The notes beneath the pieces are model-generated. The model saw only the letters and a list, made by a program, of their open reading frames with translations. It searched no databases and was not told the origin of the DNA. A program made the translations under genes and the position numbers. A stretch of 28,114 nucleotides of DNA, taken from Bacteroidota bacterium (GTDB lineage Bacteria; Bacteroidota; Ignavibacteria; Ignavibacteriales; Melioribacteraceae). Below, in pieces: positions 7,479 to 15,681 of the stretch (positions within the stretch are counted from its first letter, which is position 1; every line of letters begins with the position of its first letter). The stretch spans positions 1 to 28,114 of the forward strand of contig JAEXOD010000098.1 of the NCBI GenBank assembly GCA_023447335.1, in the 5' to 3' direction.

Positions 7479-8534
7479 ATGAACAGACGAGAATTATTAA
7501 AAAGTGCTGCAATTACTGCTGCAATAACGATGATACCAATGAATAGTATCTTTAGTTTTAATTCAACAAAAACTAAGATTAAAAAATTAAAACCAAAAAG
7601 ATTAAACAAAGGGGATTTATTGGGTTTGGTTGCTCCCGCAAGTTTTATTGATGAAAAAGACCTTAATAATGCAATTGAACAGATGGAGAAATTAGGTTTT
7701 CGTACCAAATATAACGATAAAATTCTTTCAAGATACGGTTATTTAGGCGGCACAGATAAAGAAAGAGCAAACGACTTGGAATCACTTTTTGCCGACAAGG
7801 AAGTTAAGGGAATAATTTGCGTTCGCGGTGGTTATGGAACTCCAAGGCTTTCTCCGATTTTGAACTATAATATTATTAAAAACAACCCAAAAGTATTATG
7901 TGGCTATAGCGACATAACATCTTTGATTTATTCAATTTATTCACAAACCGGTTTGGTCGGATTTCACGGACCGGTTGCAACGTCTACTTATAATGATTTT
8001 TCCCTAAACTATTTTATTAATACTTTAATTGAACCCCAGAATAATCTTGTACTAAATTCAGCTACCGATGAGGATCCTGCAGATACGGATTTTCAAAGAT
8101 ATGCTATTAATGAGGGAGTTTGTGAGGGAATACTTGCCGGAGGAAATTTATCTCTTGTCGTTAGTCATATAGGAACAAAATACGACATTGATTTGAAAGG
8201 GAAAATCCTTTTTTTAGAAGAAATAAATGAGGAACCATATCGAATTGATAGGATGTTAACTCAAATGATTAATGCAGGTAAATTTGAAGGTATATCAGGG
8301 ATAGCTTTAGGTGTATTTAAAGGTTGTGAAAAGAAAAAGAGAGATGCCTCATTCCATGAATCTTTAACTTTAAAAGATGTATTAATAGATAGATTAAAAC
8401 CATTAAACATTCCGACTTTTTACGGGTTTTCTTTTGGACATATAAAGAATAAATTTACTTTACCTATCGGAATAAAAGCAAAATTAGACACAAATAAACA
8501 AACATTAACATTATTAGAACCGGCAGTTTTATAA
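7479..8534 (+). CDS. LD-carboxypeptidase, peptidase family S66, Tat-exported
   Basis: The 351-residue enzyme starts MNRRELLKSAA, a twin-arginine (Tat) signal followed by a short hydrophobic run to about residue 27. The S66 catalytic elements are present: the nucleophile elbow GYSDITSL (Ser144), the LEEINEEPYRIDRM segment (about 246-259) with the catalytic Glu, and GFSFGHIK with His321. Family members cut the L-Lys or mDAP-D-Ala bond of murein tetrapeptides for cell wall recycling, or detoxify microcin C-like amides (MccF). The Tat signal here places it in the periplasm, while classical LdcA is cytoplasmic. Its TAA is followed immediately by the priA ATG, so the two are translationally coupled. 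An alternative start at 7470 adds three residues. Confidence 0.85.
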   Translation: MNRRELLKSAAITAAITMIPMNSIFSFNSTKTKIKKLKPKRLNKGDLLGLVAPASFIDEKDLNNAIEQMEKLGFRTKYNDKILSRYGYLGGTDKERANDLESLFADKEVKGIICVRGGYGTPRLSPILNYNIIKNNPKVLCGYSDITSLIYSIYSQTGLVGFHGPVATSTYNDFSLNYFINTLIEPQNNLVLNSATDEDPADTDFQRYAINEGVCEGILAGGNLSLVVSHIGTKYDIDLKGKILFLEEINEEPYRIDRMLTQMINAGKFEGISGIALGVFKGCEKKKRDASFHESLTLKDVLIDRLKPLNIPTFYGFSFGHIKNKFTLPIGIKAKLDTNKQTLTLLEPAVL

Positions 8535-11000
8535 ATGTTTGTTAATGTCGTATTCCCCTTACCTTTCAGAAACTCTTTTACTTATTCCGTACCTGAAGAT
8601 TTTCTGGATTTAGCCGGAATCGGTGTGCGAGTAGTTGTTCCTTTCGGAAAACGTGTTTTAACCGGATTTATTGTTGAGGTTATTAAAGAAGTTGATACAG
8701 AAGTTACTATAAAACCCATTATTGATATAATTGATGAATTACCGGTTTTTGATGAAAATAGTCTTAAATTTTATAAATGGATTTCCGAATATTACTTTTG
8801 TAGTTTAGGCGAAGCTTTACGTTATTCTGTTCCTCCTGGTAGCGAAGTAGAATCTAATCGTATAATTATTTCAGACTGCGAAACTTGTAATAAGTTATTG
8901 CTAGAAGAAAGCAATAAAGGAATTTTAAGAAATAAACTATTAAGCATTTTAGCAATAAAAGAAAAAGTTAATCTTTCTTTTCTTCGCAAAGCGGTTAATA
9001 AAAATAATATCTATTCCACATTAAAATCATTAGAAAAACTCGGGGCAATTGAAATAACCGATATTATTGATGAAGCAAAAGTAAAACCTAAAAAGGCAAA
9101 ATTTGTAGAAATTGCAGATTCGATTGATAGAATATACGGAGCAATTGCAGAGGCAGAAAAACGATCTCCGAAACAAGTAATAATATTACTTGAGCTTCTT
9201 TCATTAAAAGGGAAATCAATTAAATTATCAACACTCCTAGAAAAAACTCAAAGCAGCTCTAATACTATAAATGCTCTGGAATCTAAAAAGTTAATTAGAG
9301 TATTTGATAAAGAAATAGAACGTGTATATGAGGAAAATTACAAAGAGGATATAACAGAATTTGAACTAACCAGAGAACAAAAGGATGTTACCGATAAAGT
9401 TACCGAGTGTATTAACAACAATACATATACTCCTTATTTATTGCATGGTGTAACCGGAAGCGGAAAAACACAAGTTTATATTGAACTTGCAAAAAGGACT
9501 CTTGAAAACAAAAAATCGGTTTTAATTTTAGTTCCCGAAATTTCTCTAACGCCTCAAATGATGACCCGTTTTTTAAATACTTTCGGAAAGAAAGTAACGT
9601 TAATTCACAGTAAAATGTCACTTGGGGAAAGATACGATAGTTGGAGAGGAATATTAAAAGGCAAATACAAAGTTGTTATCGGTCCCCGCTCCGCAATGTT
9701 TGCTCCGTTAAAAAATATTGGGCTTATTGTTGTTGACGAAGAGCATGACGCAAGTTATAAACAACACGATTTAGTTCCCAAATTTAATGCACGTGATTGC
9801 TCAATTGTAAAAGCCAAGCAAAATAATTGCCCAATTGTTTTAGGTTCTGCTACCCCCTCAATTGAATCTATGTACAATGCATTAACCGGTAAATTTATTT
9901 GGTTAAAACTAACAGAACGTGTAGATAATGCTCAATTACCGGAAATAAAATTAATTGACATGATCGAAGCAAAAAAGCACAAACAAACCGAAAATATTTT
10001 TAGCAAAGAACTACTTTTAGAAATTAGACATAGAAAGGAGAAAGGAGAAGGGGTAATTATTTTACAAAACAGACGCGGTTTTGCTACACAAATTTATTGC
10101 GATGACTGCGGTGAAATAGAAACTTGTGAGGATTGCAGTGTCGGATTAATTTATCATATTGATAAAAATTTGCTCAAATGTCATTACTGTGGTTTTACTA
10201 AACAAGCACCTAAAGTATGTAAAAAATGCGGTTCGGTACAATTAAAATATTTCGGAACGGGTACTCAGCGGGTTGAAGACGAATTAAGTTATTATCTGCC
10301 CGAATGCAAGATTGAACGTGTAGATAGCGATACACTTGATACAAAAGGCAAATTTGGTGACATCATGAACAAATTTGCAAACGGAGAAATTGATATATTA
10401 GTAGGCACTCAAATCGTCTCCAAAGGACTGGACTTTTCAAAAGTAACATTAGTTGGAGTTATTTCAGCAGAAACATCTTTATGGATGCCCGATTTCAGAG
10501 CAGATGAACGTACTTTCCAATTATTAACTCAAGTTGCCGGTCGCGCCGGTAGAAGCAACGCAAAGGGCGAAGTTTTAATTCAAACCCAAAATCAAAATAA
10601 CTTTGTTTTGCAGTGTGTACTCTCAAATAATTATACTGCCTTTTTTGAAAGAGAAATAAAAGTCCGCGAATTTAATAATTATCCCCCATTCAGCCGTTTA
10701 GCATTAATTGAAGCAAAAAGTGAGGATGAGAAAGATACTTTTGATGCAATAAACCAATTCTATCAGTTATTACAAAAATATAATTCACCTGTAATTATTA
10801 ATCCCCCTATATCCGCCGTTTTATTTAAGATTAAAAAATTTTATAGATATCAAATTGTATTAAAAACTCCGTTAAAAAAAGACCCATCAGCTTCGATATT
10901 AAGAAACTTGATTTTTACGGCATTAACTGAATATAACAAGATTGCACGTCACAAAGAAGTAAAAATTAGCATAGATATAGACCCGCAATCTATTTTATAA
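8535..11000 (+). CDS. priA: Primosomal protein N' (PriA replication restart helicase)
   Basis: The 821-residue protein has all PriA parts. The N-terminal 3'-DNA-binding domain begins MFVNVVFPLPFRNSFTYSVP. The Walker A is GVTGSGKT (residues 305-312) and the DEEH Walker B is at 401-404. A cysteine zinc-binding insert has eight Cys in four pairs (522/525, 531/534, 549/552, 562/565). The GTGTQRVEDEL and QVAGRAGRS helicase motifs and the C-terminal PPFSRLALIE domain follow. PriA recognises stalled forks and reloads the replicative helicase. It is longer than the 732-residue E. coli protein because of insertions between the DNA-binding and helicase domains (about 110-280), as seen in Bacteroidota. 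The gene starts directly after the carboxypeptidase stop. Confidence 0.97.
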   Translation: MFVNVVFPLPFRNSFTYSVPEDFLDLAGIGVRVVVPFGKRVLTGFIVEVIKEVDTEVTIKPIIDIIDELPVFDENSLKFYKWISEYYFCSLGEALRYSVPPGSEVESNRIIISDCETCNKLLLEESNKGILRNKLLSILAIKEKVNLSFLRKAVNKNNIYSTLKSLEKLGAIEITDIIDEAKVKPKKAKFVEIADSIDRIYGAIAEAEKRSPKQVIILLELLSLKGKSIKLSTLLEKTQSSSNTINALESKKLIRVFDKEIERVYEENYKEDITEFELTREQKDVTDKVTECINNNTYTPYLLHGVTGSGKTQVYIELAKRTLENKKSVLILVPEISLTPQMMTRFLNTFGKKVTLIHSKMSLGERYDSWRGILKGKYKVVIGPRSAMFAPLKNIGLIVVDEEHDASYKQHDLVPKFNARDCSIVKAKQNNCPIVLGSATPSIESMYNALTGKFIWLKLTERVDNAQLPEIKLIDMIEAKKHKQTENIFSKELLLEIRHRKEKGEGVIILQNRRGFATQIYCDDCGEIETCEDCSVGLIYHIDKNLLKCHYCGFTKQAPKVCKKCGSVQLKYFGTGTQRVEDELSYYLPECKIERVDSDTLDTKGKFGDIMNKFANGEIDILVGTQIVSKGLDFSKVTLVGVISAETSLWMPDFRADERTFQLLTQVAGRAGRSNAKGEVLIQTQNQNNFVLQCVLSNNYTAFFEREIKVREFNNYPPFSRLALIEAKSEDEKDTFDAINQFYQLLQKYNSPVIINPPISAVLFKIKKFYRYQIVLKTPLKKDPSASILRNLIFTALTEYNKIARHKEVKISIDIDPQSIL

Positions 11001-11010
11001 TTATCATAAG

Positions 11011-11056
11011 TTTAAAATAAAAAATGACTCATCAATTGTTTAGATTGATGAGTCAT
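11011..11056 (-). terminator. Intrinsic terminator between convergent priA and the Yip1 gene
   Basis: A perfect 13-bp stem (atgactcatcaat 11024-11036 with attgatgagtcat 11044-11056) and a 7-base loop lie between two convergent stops. Read on the minus strand the stem is followed by TTTTATTTTAAA, so it best suits the minus-strand gene. On the plus strand the following bases are only moderately T-rich, but it may also stop priA transcripts. Confidence 0.8.
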
Positions 11057-11080
11057 CCAATATTTATTACTTAAAAATAC

Positions 11081-11902
11081 TTAAGCACCAATACCAAAAA
11101 ATTTCAAAAACGGAACATATTGTGCTAACACAAACAATAATATCGTAAATCCGATCCATAAGCCAAATACAGTACTATACGATTTAACTGCATTAACTTT
11201 AAATAACTTACCATATCCAACACTAACTACTGCATAAAACCAAATAGTGAAAGGATCTATATAACTTAATAAATATCCCTTGTATGTGCCTTTATCAATA
11301 TCCAAGAAATCCGAAACACTTAATCCTGAAAACACTTTTTTCATTAACAATGCTGCTAAAACCATTACAACAACTTGAATTACCGAAATATAGGTTGGCA
11401 ATCCTAATGCAACAAGCGAATTTTTATAATTTCCATCTCCTTTATAAATAAGTTTAAAAAAGAGGAAAAAGACACCTGCTACTATAAATAGTTTCAAGAA
11501 TATTACAATAAAAGTTCCGATAATCTGCATAGGCGAAAATCCGCCTAAATTCTTATCCATGTTTTCTCTAATTTTTTCTAATTGCTCTTCGGCAACTTCA
11601 GGGGGCATCTGTCCTTTTTCAACCATCTCATTAAAATTCTGGGTAATTTTTTCCATTTGTTTTTCAATCATGGAATACTTAATTTGAGCATTACTGAACA
11701 TCACAAAATTTGCAAAAATTGCAATAACAATAATTAATAAAGTCGGAATGAGCCAATCTGTTGTTTTCGCTGGGAAATAACTCATTTTTTCAAAAGTAGG
11801 AGCCGGTTCCATGAATAACCCTACTATGTTATCAGAATGACTTGGGGCAGTTTCCTGCGGAACTTCATTAAATTCCGGATTAGATTGTTGCATTTCTTCC
11901 AT
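11081..11902 (-). CDS. Yip1 family integral membrane protein
   Basis: The 273-residue protein has an acidic, polar N-terminus (1-22), then a conserved-looking IVGLFMEPAPTFEKM segment before the first membrane helix. Hydrophobic segments lie near 50-69, 126-150, 168-187, 212-234 and 246-270. Between the first and second lies a charged, Glu/Lys/Gln-rich helical stretch (75-118) that may form a coiled coil. Five helices with this spacing and the short motif before the first helix are typical of bacterial YIP1-domain proteins, whose function is unknown. GGAG sits 5 bases before the ATG. It appears monocistronic, divergent from tryptophanase and convergent with priA. Confidence 0.75.
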   Translation of the reverse strand: MEEMQQSNPEFNEVPQETAPSHSDNIVGLFMEPAPTFEKMSYFPAKTTDWLIPTLLIIVIAIFANFVMFSNAQIKYSMIEKQMEKITQNFNEMVEKGQMPPEVAEEQLEKIRENMDKNLGGFSPMQIIGTFIVIFLKLFIVAGVFFLFFKLIYKGDGNYKNSLVALGLPTYISVIQVVVMVLAALLMKKVFSGLSVSDFLDIDKGTYKGYLLSYIDPFTIWFYAVVSVGYGKLFKVNAVKSYSTVFGLWIGFTILLFVLAQYVPFLKFFGIGA

Positions 11903-11940
11903 TTTTTCTCCGTTTTTTTGTAAGTAAGTCTATTTTTTTT

Positions 11941-11970
11941 ATACTATTTGTATTTAGACGGATATGTAAA
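11941..11970 (-). promoter_or_regulatory. Weak candidate promoter of the Yip1 gene
   Basis: On the minus strand TTTACA (11965-11970), 18 bases and TAGTAT (11941-11946) resemble a sigma-70 type -35/-10 pair about 40 bases upstream of the start codon. The -10 match is poor and the region is very AT-rich. Confidence 0.25.
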
Positions 11971-12090
11971 TATTTTGTTTCTATTAATTATAATATGAAA
12001 ACATTATATTTTTAAATTTACTAATTTTTCTTATATTAATATACTATTTATTTATTAAAAATTAACTAAAGTATAAACGAGGAAATATTA

Positions 12091-13464
12091 ATGAAGACAA
12101 TTATTGAACCATTTAAAATTAAATCTGTTGAACCGATTCGATTTACAACTAAAGAGGAAAGAATTGAACTATTAGAAAAAGCCGGATATAATCCTTTTTT
12201 ATTACATGCAGATGATGTTATTATTGACCTTTTAACTGATAGCGGTACAAGTGCTATGAGCGCTAAACAGTGGAGCGGTATTATGGAAGGAGACGAAGCT
12301 TATGCCGGTTCTAAAAGTTTTTACCGTTTTGAAGCTGCTGTAAAAAAGATAACCGGTATGGATTTTATAATTCCCACTCATCAAGGTAGAGCTGCGGAAA
12401 AGATCTTGTTTTCAATTGTCGGTGGTAAAGGGAAATTTATTCCGAATAATACCCACTTTGACACAACAAGAGCTAATATAGAATTTAGCGGCGCCGAAGC
12501 TGTTGATTTATTAAACGAAATTGGAAAACACCCCGAAATTAAAGCAGATTTTAAGGGGAACATGGATGTTGAAAAACTTGAAGAATTTATTAAAAATACC
12601 GGTGTTGAAAATATTCCGATTGTAATGATTACGGTTACTAACAATTCCGGTGGCGGACAGCCGGTTTCAATGGAAAACATTAAACAAGTTAAAAGTGTTT
12701 GCTTAAAATATAATTTACCTCTCTTTATTGATGCATGTAGATTTGCCGAAAATGCCTACTTTATCAAAAAACGTGAAATTGGTTATCAGGATAAATCTAT
12801 TCTTGAAATTTGTCAAGAGATGTTTTCTTATGCGGACGGAGCAACTATGAGTGCTAAAAAAGACGCATTAGTTAATATAGGCGGATTTTTGGCTCTTAAC
12901 AACGATTATTTAGCAACACAATGCAGGAATTTATTAATCGTTACTGAAGGTTTTCCCACATACGGCGGACTTGCGGGACGCGATTTAGAAGCAATTGCTC
13001 AAGGACTTGAAGAGATAGTTGATGAAAACTATTTACAATATAGAATTAGAAGTATTGAATACTTAGGAGAAAAAATTACTCAGTTCGGTGTGCCTATTAT
13101 TGAACCGACCGGAGGTCACGCAATTTATATTGATGCAAAAAGATTTGTTCCGAATATTCCTTCACACCAATACCCCGGACAGGCAGTTGCATGTGCTCTA
13201 TATGTTGAAGGAGGTATTCGCGGTGTTGAAATAGGCAGCGTAATGTTTGGTAAATATGGTGAAGACGGTAATTTAATATCTCCGCCTATGGAATTAGTTA
13301 GACTTGCTATTCCTAGAAGAGTTTATACACAAAGCCACATTGATTACGTTGCTGAAGTAATTATTGAGGTATTTAACAAACGAGATTCGTTAAAAGGATT
13401 TGAGATATCTTATGAAGCTCCTATGTTAAGACATTTTACTGCACGCTTCAAACCATTGGATTAA
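12091..13464 (+). CDS. tnaA: Tryptophanase (tryptophan indole-lyase)
   Basis: This 457-residue beta-eliminating lyase has the family signature DLLTDSGTSAMS and the PLP lysine in MSAKKDA (Lys257). Tryptophanase and tyrosine phenol-lyase are close homologues. Three specificity positions, counted in tyrosine phenol-lyase numbering, which this protein follows exactly, are of the tryptophanase kind: Asp124 (FDTTR; Thr in tyrosine phenol-lyase), Ile381 (VEIGS; Arg there) and His448 (LRHFTA; Phe there). The expected reaction is L-tryptophan to indole, pyruvate and ammonia, in the cytoplasm. GAGGA lies 7 bases before the ATG. It heads an operon with the DUF4905-like, amrA and amrB genes (2-bp gap to the next). 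No tnaC leader, tnaB permease or Trp-rich leader peptide is evident upstream. Confidence 0.88.
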   Translation: MKTIIEPFKIKSVEPIRFTTKEERIELLEKAGYNPFLLHADDVIIDLLTDSGTSAMSAKQWSGIMEGDEAYAGSKSFYRFEAAVKKITGMDFIIPTHQGRAAEKILFSIVGGKGKFIPNNTHFDTTRANIEFSGAEAVDLLNEIGKHPEIKADFKGNMDVEKLEEFIKNTGVENIPIVMITVTNNSGGGQPVSMENIKQVKSVCLKYNLPLFIDACRFAENAYFIKKREIGYQDKSILEICQEMFSYADGATMSAKKDALVNIGGFLALNNDYLATQCRNLLIVTEGFPTYGGLAGRDLEAIAQGLEEIVDENYLQYRIRSIEYLGEKITQFGVPIIEPTGGHAIYIDAKRFVPNIPSHQYPGQAVACALYVEGGIRGVEIGSVMFGKYGEDGNLISPPMELVRLAIPRRVYTQSHIDYVAEVIIEVFNKRDSLKGFEISYEAPMLRHFTARFKPLD

Positions 13465-13466
13465 TT

Positions 13467-14282
13467 ATGAAATTAAGAAAGCATACATCATTTAAATCTG
13501 ATAAACAAATTTGGCGTTTATTATTAAATGATAAAGATGATTTATTAATAGAAACTAGGGACATTTCTACTAAAGAAGTGTCCTATTTTATTACTAATCT
13601 CCCTAATAATCACATTATTAAAAAGTCTATTAGTTTACCCGAAAATGTTTGGTTAGGTGTTGAATCTTTTTACGGAGATTATATTTTCTTTCACAAATTT
13701 GTAAAACCCGACTTACCTATTCATATGGGTATTATTACTTACAATGTAAAAAAAGATATGGTTGTATGGGAAAATCTTGATTATACATTTTTGTTTGTAC
13801 ACAATAATTCTTTAATTGCTCAAAAAAAAGGTTTTGAAGAAAATTATTTGTTTGAGTTAGATTTACATAGTGGTGAATTTATAAAAAATCTTTCCCTCTC
13901 CTTTGATGAAATTGATGAAATGCATAACAGTTTTATGAGTAAATTCAATTTTGATTTGTATGGTTACCCTGAAGATAACACTTTAATAGATAACGAATTA
14001 CTTAATAGTACCATTGAAAAATACACAAAAACTTTTCCTCTTAAATATAATCCTCAATTGCTTATTTTTGAAGACTTAATTTTGTGTAATTTCCACTTAC
14101 TTACAAATAAGGGGATCTCAAATTATTTTGTAGCAGTGGAATGTGAATCAGGAAAAATTAGAGAGGAAATAATACTCAACAAAAATGTGCAGGCGTTTGT
14201 CCCCGAATCTTTTTTTACTTATAAGAACTACTTAATCTTGCTAAAAGAGAAATCCGAAGTTCTAATTTTTAAAATGGAGTAA
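13467..14282 (+). CDS. Hypothetical protein, DUF4905-like
   Basis: The 271-residue protein lacks a signal peptide and membrane segments, so it is probably cytoplasmic. It consists of repeated beta strands, for example IWRLLLNDKDDLLIETRD near the start, LPIHMGIITYNV mid-protein and YLFELDLHSGEFI later, which suggests a propeller-like or beta-sandwich fold. The opening IWRL-LIETRD and PIHMGI segments recall DUF4905 of Bacteroidota and Chlorobiota; I recall this family only loosely. Function is unknown. It lies 2 bp after tnaA and 3 bp before amrA, so it is firmly part of that operon. Confidence 0.6.
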   Translation: MKLRKHTSFKSDKQIWRLLLNDKDDLLIETRDISTKEVSYFITNLPNNHIIKKSISLPENVWLGVESFYGDYIFFHKFVKPDLPIHMGIITYNVKKDMVVWENLDYTFLFVHNNSLIAQKKGFEENYLFELDLHSGEFIKNLSLSFDEIDEMHNSFMSKFNFDLYGYPEDNTLIDNELLNSTIEKYTKTFPLKYNPQLLIFEDLILCNFHLLTNKGISNYFVAVECESGKIREEIILNKNVQAFVPESFFTYKNYLILLKEKSEVLIFKME

Positions 14283-14285
14283 CAA

Positions 14286-14855
14286 ATGGAACTTACCATT
14301 GAAGAAAAAAAACAACTTCTTAAAATTGCTCGTTCAACAATCGAAAATTATTTGGGTGTGGGGTCAATTCCTGAAATTGATACAAAAACATTCCCTGTCT
14401 TAAAAGAGCAGTCAGGTGCTTTTGTCACTTTACACAGATTTGGCAATTTACGCGGTTGTATCGGTTATATTTTAAGTGATGATTACTTATACGAAACAAT
14501 TCATAATGCTGCAATTCAAGCAGCGTTTCACGATCCCCGTTTTCCTCCCGTTAAAAAAAATGAACTCTCTAATATTGAAATAGAAATTTCAATACTTTCA
14601 CGACCTTTTAAGATGAATGATTATGAAGAAATAATAATCGGAAAACACGGACTAATTGTAACCGAGTACGGCAGAAGAGGTTTATTACTCCCCCAAGTTC
14701 CTATTGAGCACAATATGGATAAATGGGAGTTTTTATCTTCGCTTTGTGTAAAAGCTGGTTTACCCGAAGATTTATGGCAACAAAAAACTTTGAATATCGA
14801 AATGTTTACTGCAACAGTATTTTCCGAAAGAGAAACGGAGAACGAGCATGAGTAA
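14286..14855 (+). CDS. amrA: AMMECR1 domain protein, AmmeMemoRadiSam system protein A
   Basis: The 189-residue protein is essentially one AMMECR1 domain. The invariant LRGCIGY motif is at residues 55-61 (Cys58). It is followed by AAIQAAFHDPRFPPVK, the IEIEISILSRP strand and YGRRGLLLPQVP, all typical of the family in the usual order. The biochemical role is unresolved; in bacteria it is usually encoded next to a MEMO-family protein and often a radical SAM enzyme. Its last 8 bases overlap the amrB start (ATGAGTAA), implying coupled translation. No radical SAM partner (amrS) is found in this window. Confidence 0.92.
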   Translation: MELTIEEKKQLLKIARSTIENYLGVGSIPEIDTKTFPVLKEQSGAFVTLHRFGNLRGCIGYILSDDYLYETIHNAAIQAAFHDPRFPPVKKNELSNIEIEISILSRPFKMNDYEEIIIGKHGLIVTEYGRRGLLLPQVPIEHNMDKWEFLSSLCVKAGLPEDLWQQKTLNIEMFTATVFSERETENEHE

Positions 14856-15672
14856 TATAATTCGCAAACCTGCTGTTTCCGGGATGTTCTATCCTGAAAA
14901 CCCTTACGAATTAAAAGAATATGTTGATTTGTTATTATCGCAAAATACGGTAAGTTATAATTTTACTAACGTTGTCGGTATAGTCTCTCCACACGCAGGT
15001 TATGTTTATAGCGGTAATACTGCAGCTTTTGCTTATAATTCAATTAAAAATTTAGCTATTAAAAACATATTTATTATTTCCCCAAGTCATAGAGAGTATT
15101 TTGACGGTATATGTATTTACGAAGGGGATTATTATCAAACACCTTTGGGTAATATTCCCGTTAATAACAAAATTGCAGATGAGCTTTCGCTTAATTCTGT
15201 TTATATTTTTAGGGGAATTAACGGACATAGAAACGAACATGCCTTAGAAGTTCAACTCCCTTTTTTACAAGTTATATTTAATGATTTTAACGTTATTCCT
15301 ATTGTTATCGGAAATCAAACTAAGTCTTATTTAGACGAGTTGGCTGAGCAATTAAAAAGAATTTGGAACGAAAACTTTTTAGTAGTTGCAAGTTCCGACT
15401 TATCTCACTTTTATAATTCCGAAACTGCCGTAAAACTTGATAAAATAGTTATTGATAAAATAAATAGTTTTGATTTTGAGGGGTTATATTCTGCTTTGGA
15501 AAAACAATCTTGCGAAGCCTGCGGTGGCGGAGCAATTTATACTTTATTAAAATTGGCTAATTTATTAAATTGTAATAATGCCAAAGTATTAAATTATACA
15601 GATTCCTCTAATGTTAACAAAAACAAAAAAGAAGTCGTGGGATATTTATCTGCAGTTGTTTATGGTAATTAG
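14848..15672 (+). CDS. amrB: MEMO family protein, AmmeMemoRadiSam system protein B
   Basis: The 274-residue MEMO protein opens IRKPAVSGMFYP, and carries SPHAGYVYSG (His49), SPSHREYF (His81), SSDLSHFY (Asp184, His187) and CEACGGGA (Cys225). These match the histidine, histidine and cysteine metal site known in human MEMO1, with both His at identical numbers. The fold is related to class III non-haem dioxygenases, and a redox or metal-dependent role is suspected but not established. It overlaps amrA by 8 bases and ends the tnaA operon. It is convergent with cheB, with a 9-bp gap and no terminator. Confidence 0.92.
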   Translation: MSNIIRKPAVSGMFYPENPYELKEYVDLLLSQNTVSYNFTNVVGIVSPHAGYVYSGNTAAFAYNSIKNLAIKNIFIISPSHREYFDGICIYEGDYYQTPLGNIPVNNKIADELSLNSVYIFRGINGHRNEHALEVQLPFLQVIFNDFNVIPIVIGNQTKSYLDELAEQLKRIWNENFLVVASSDLSHFYNSETAVKLDKIVIDKINSFDFEGLYSALEKQSCEACGGGAIYTLLKLANLLNCNNAKVLNYTDSSNVNKNKKEVVGYLSAVVYGN

Positions 15673-15681
15673 GTTATTAGC

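Noticed and set aside
12091..13464. Tyrosine phenol-lyase
   Set aside because: Length and numbering fit, but the phenol-binding Arg381 is Ile and positions 124 and 448 are Asp and His, as in tryptophanase.
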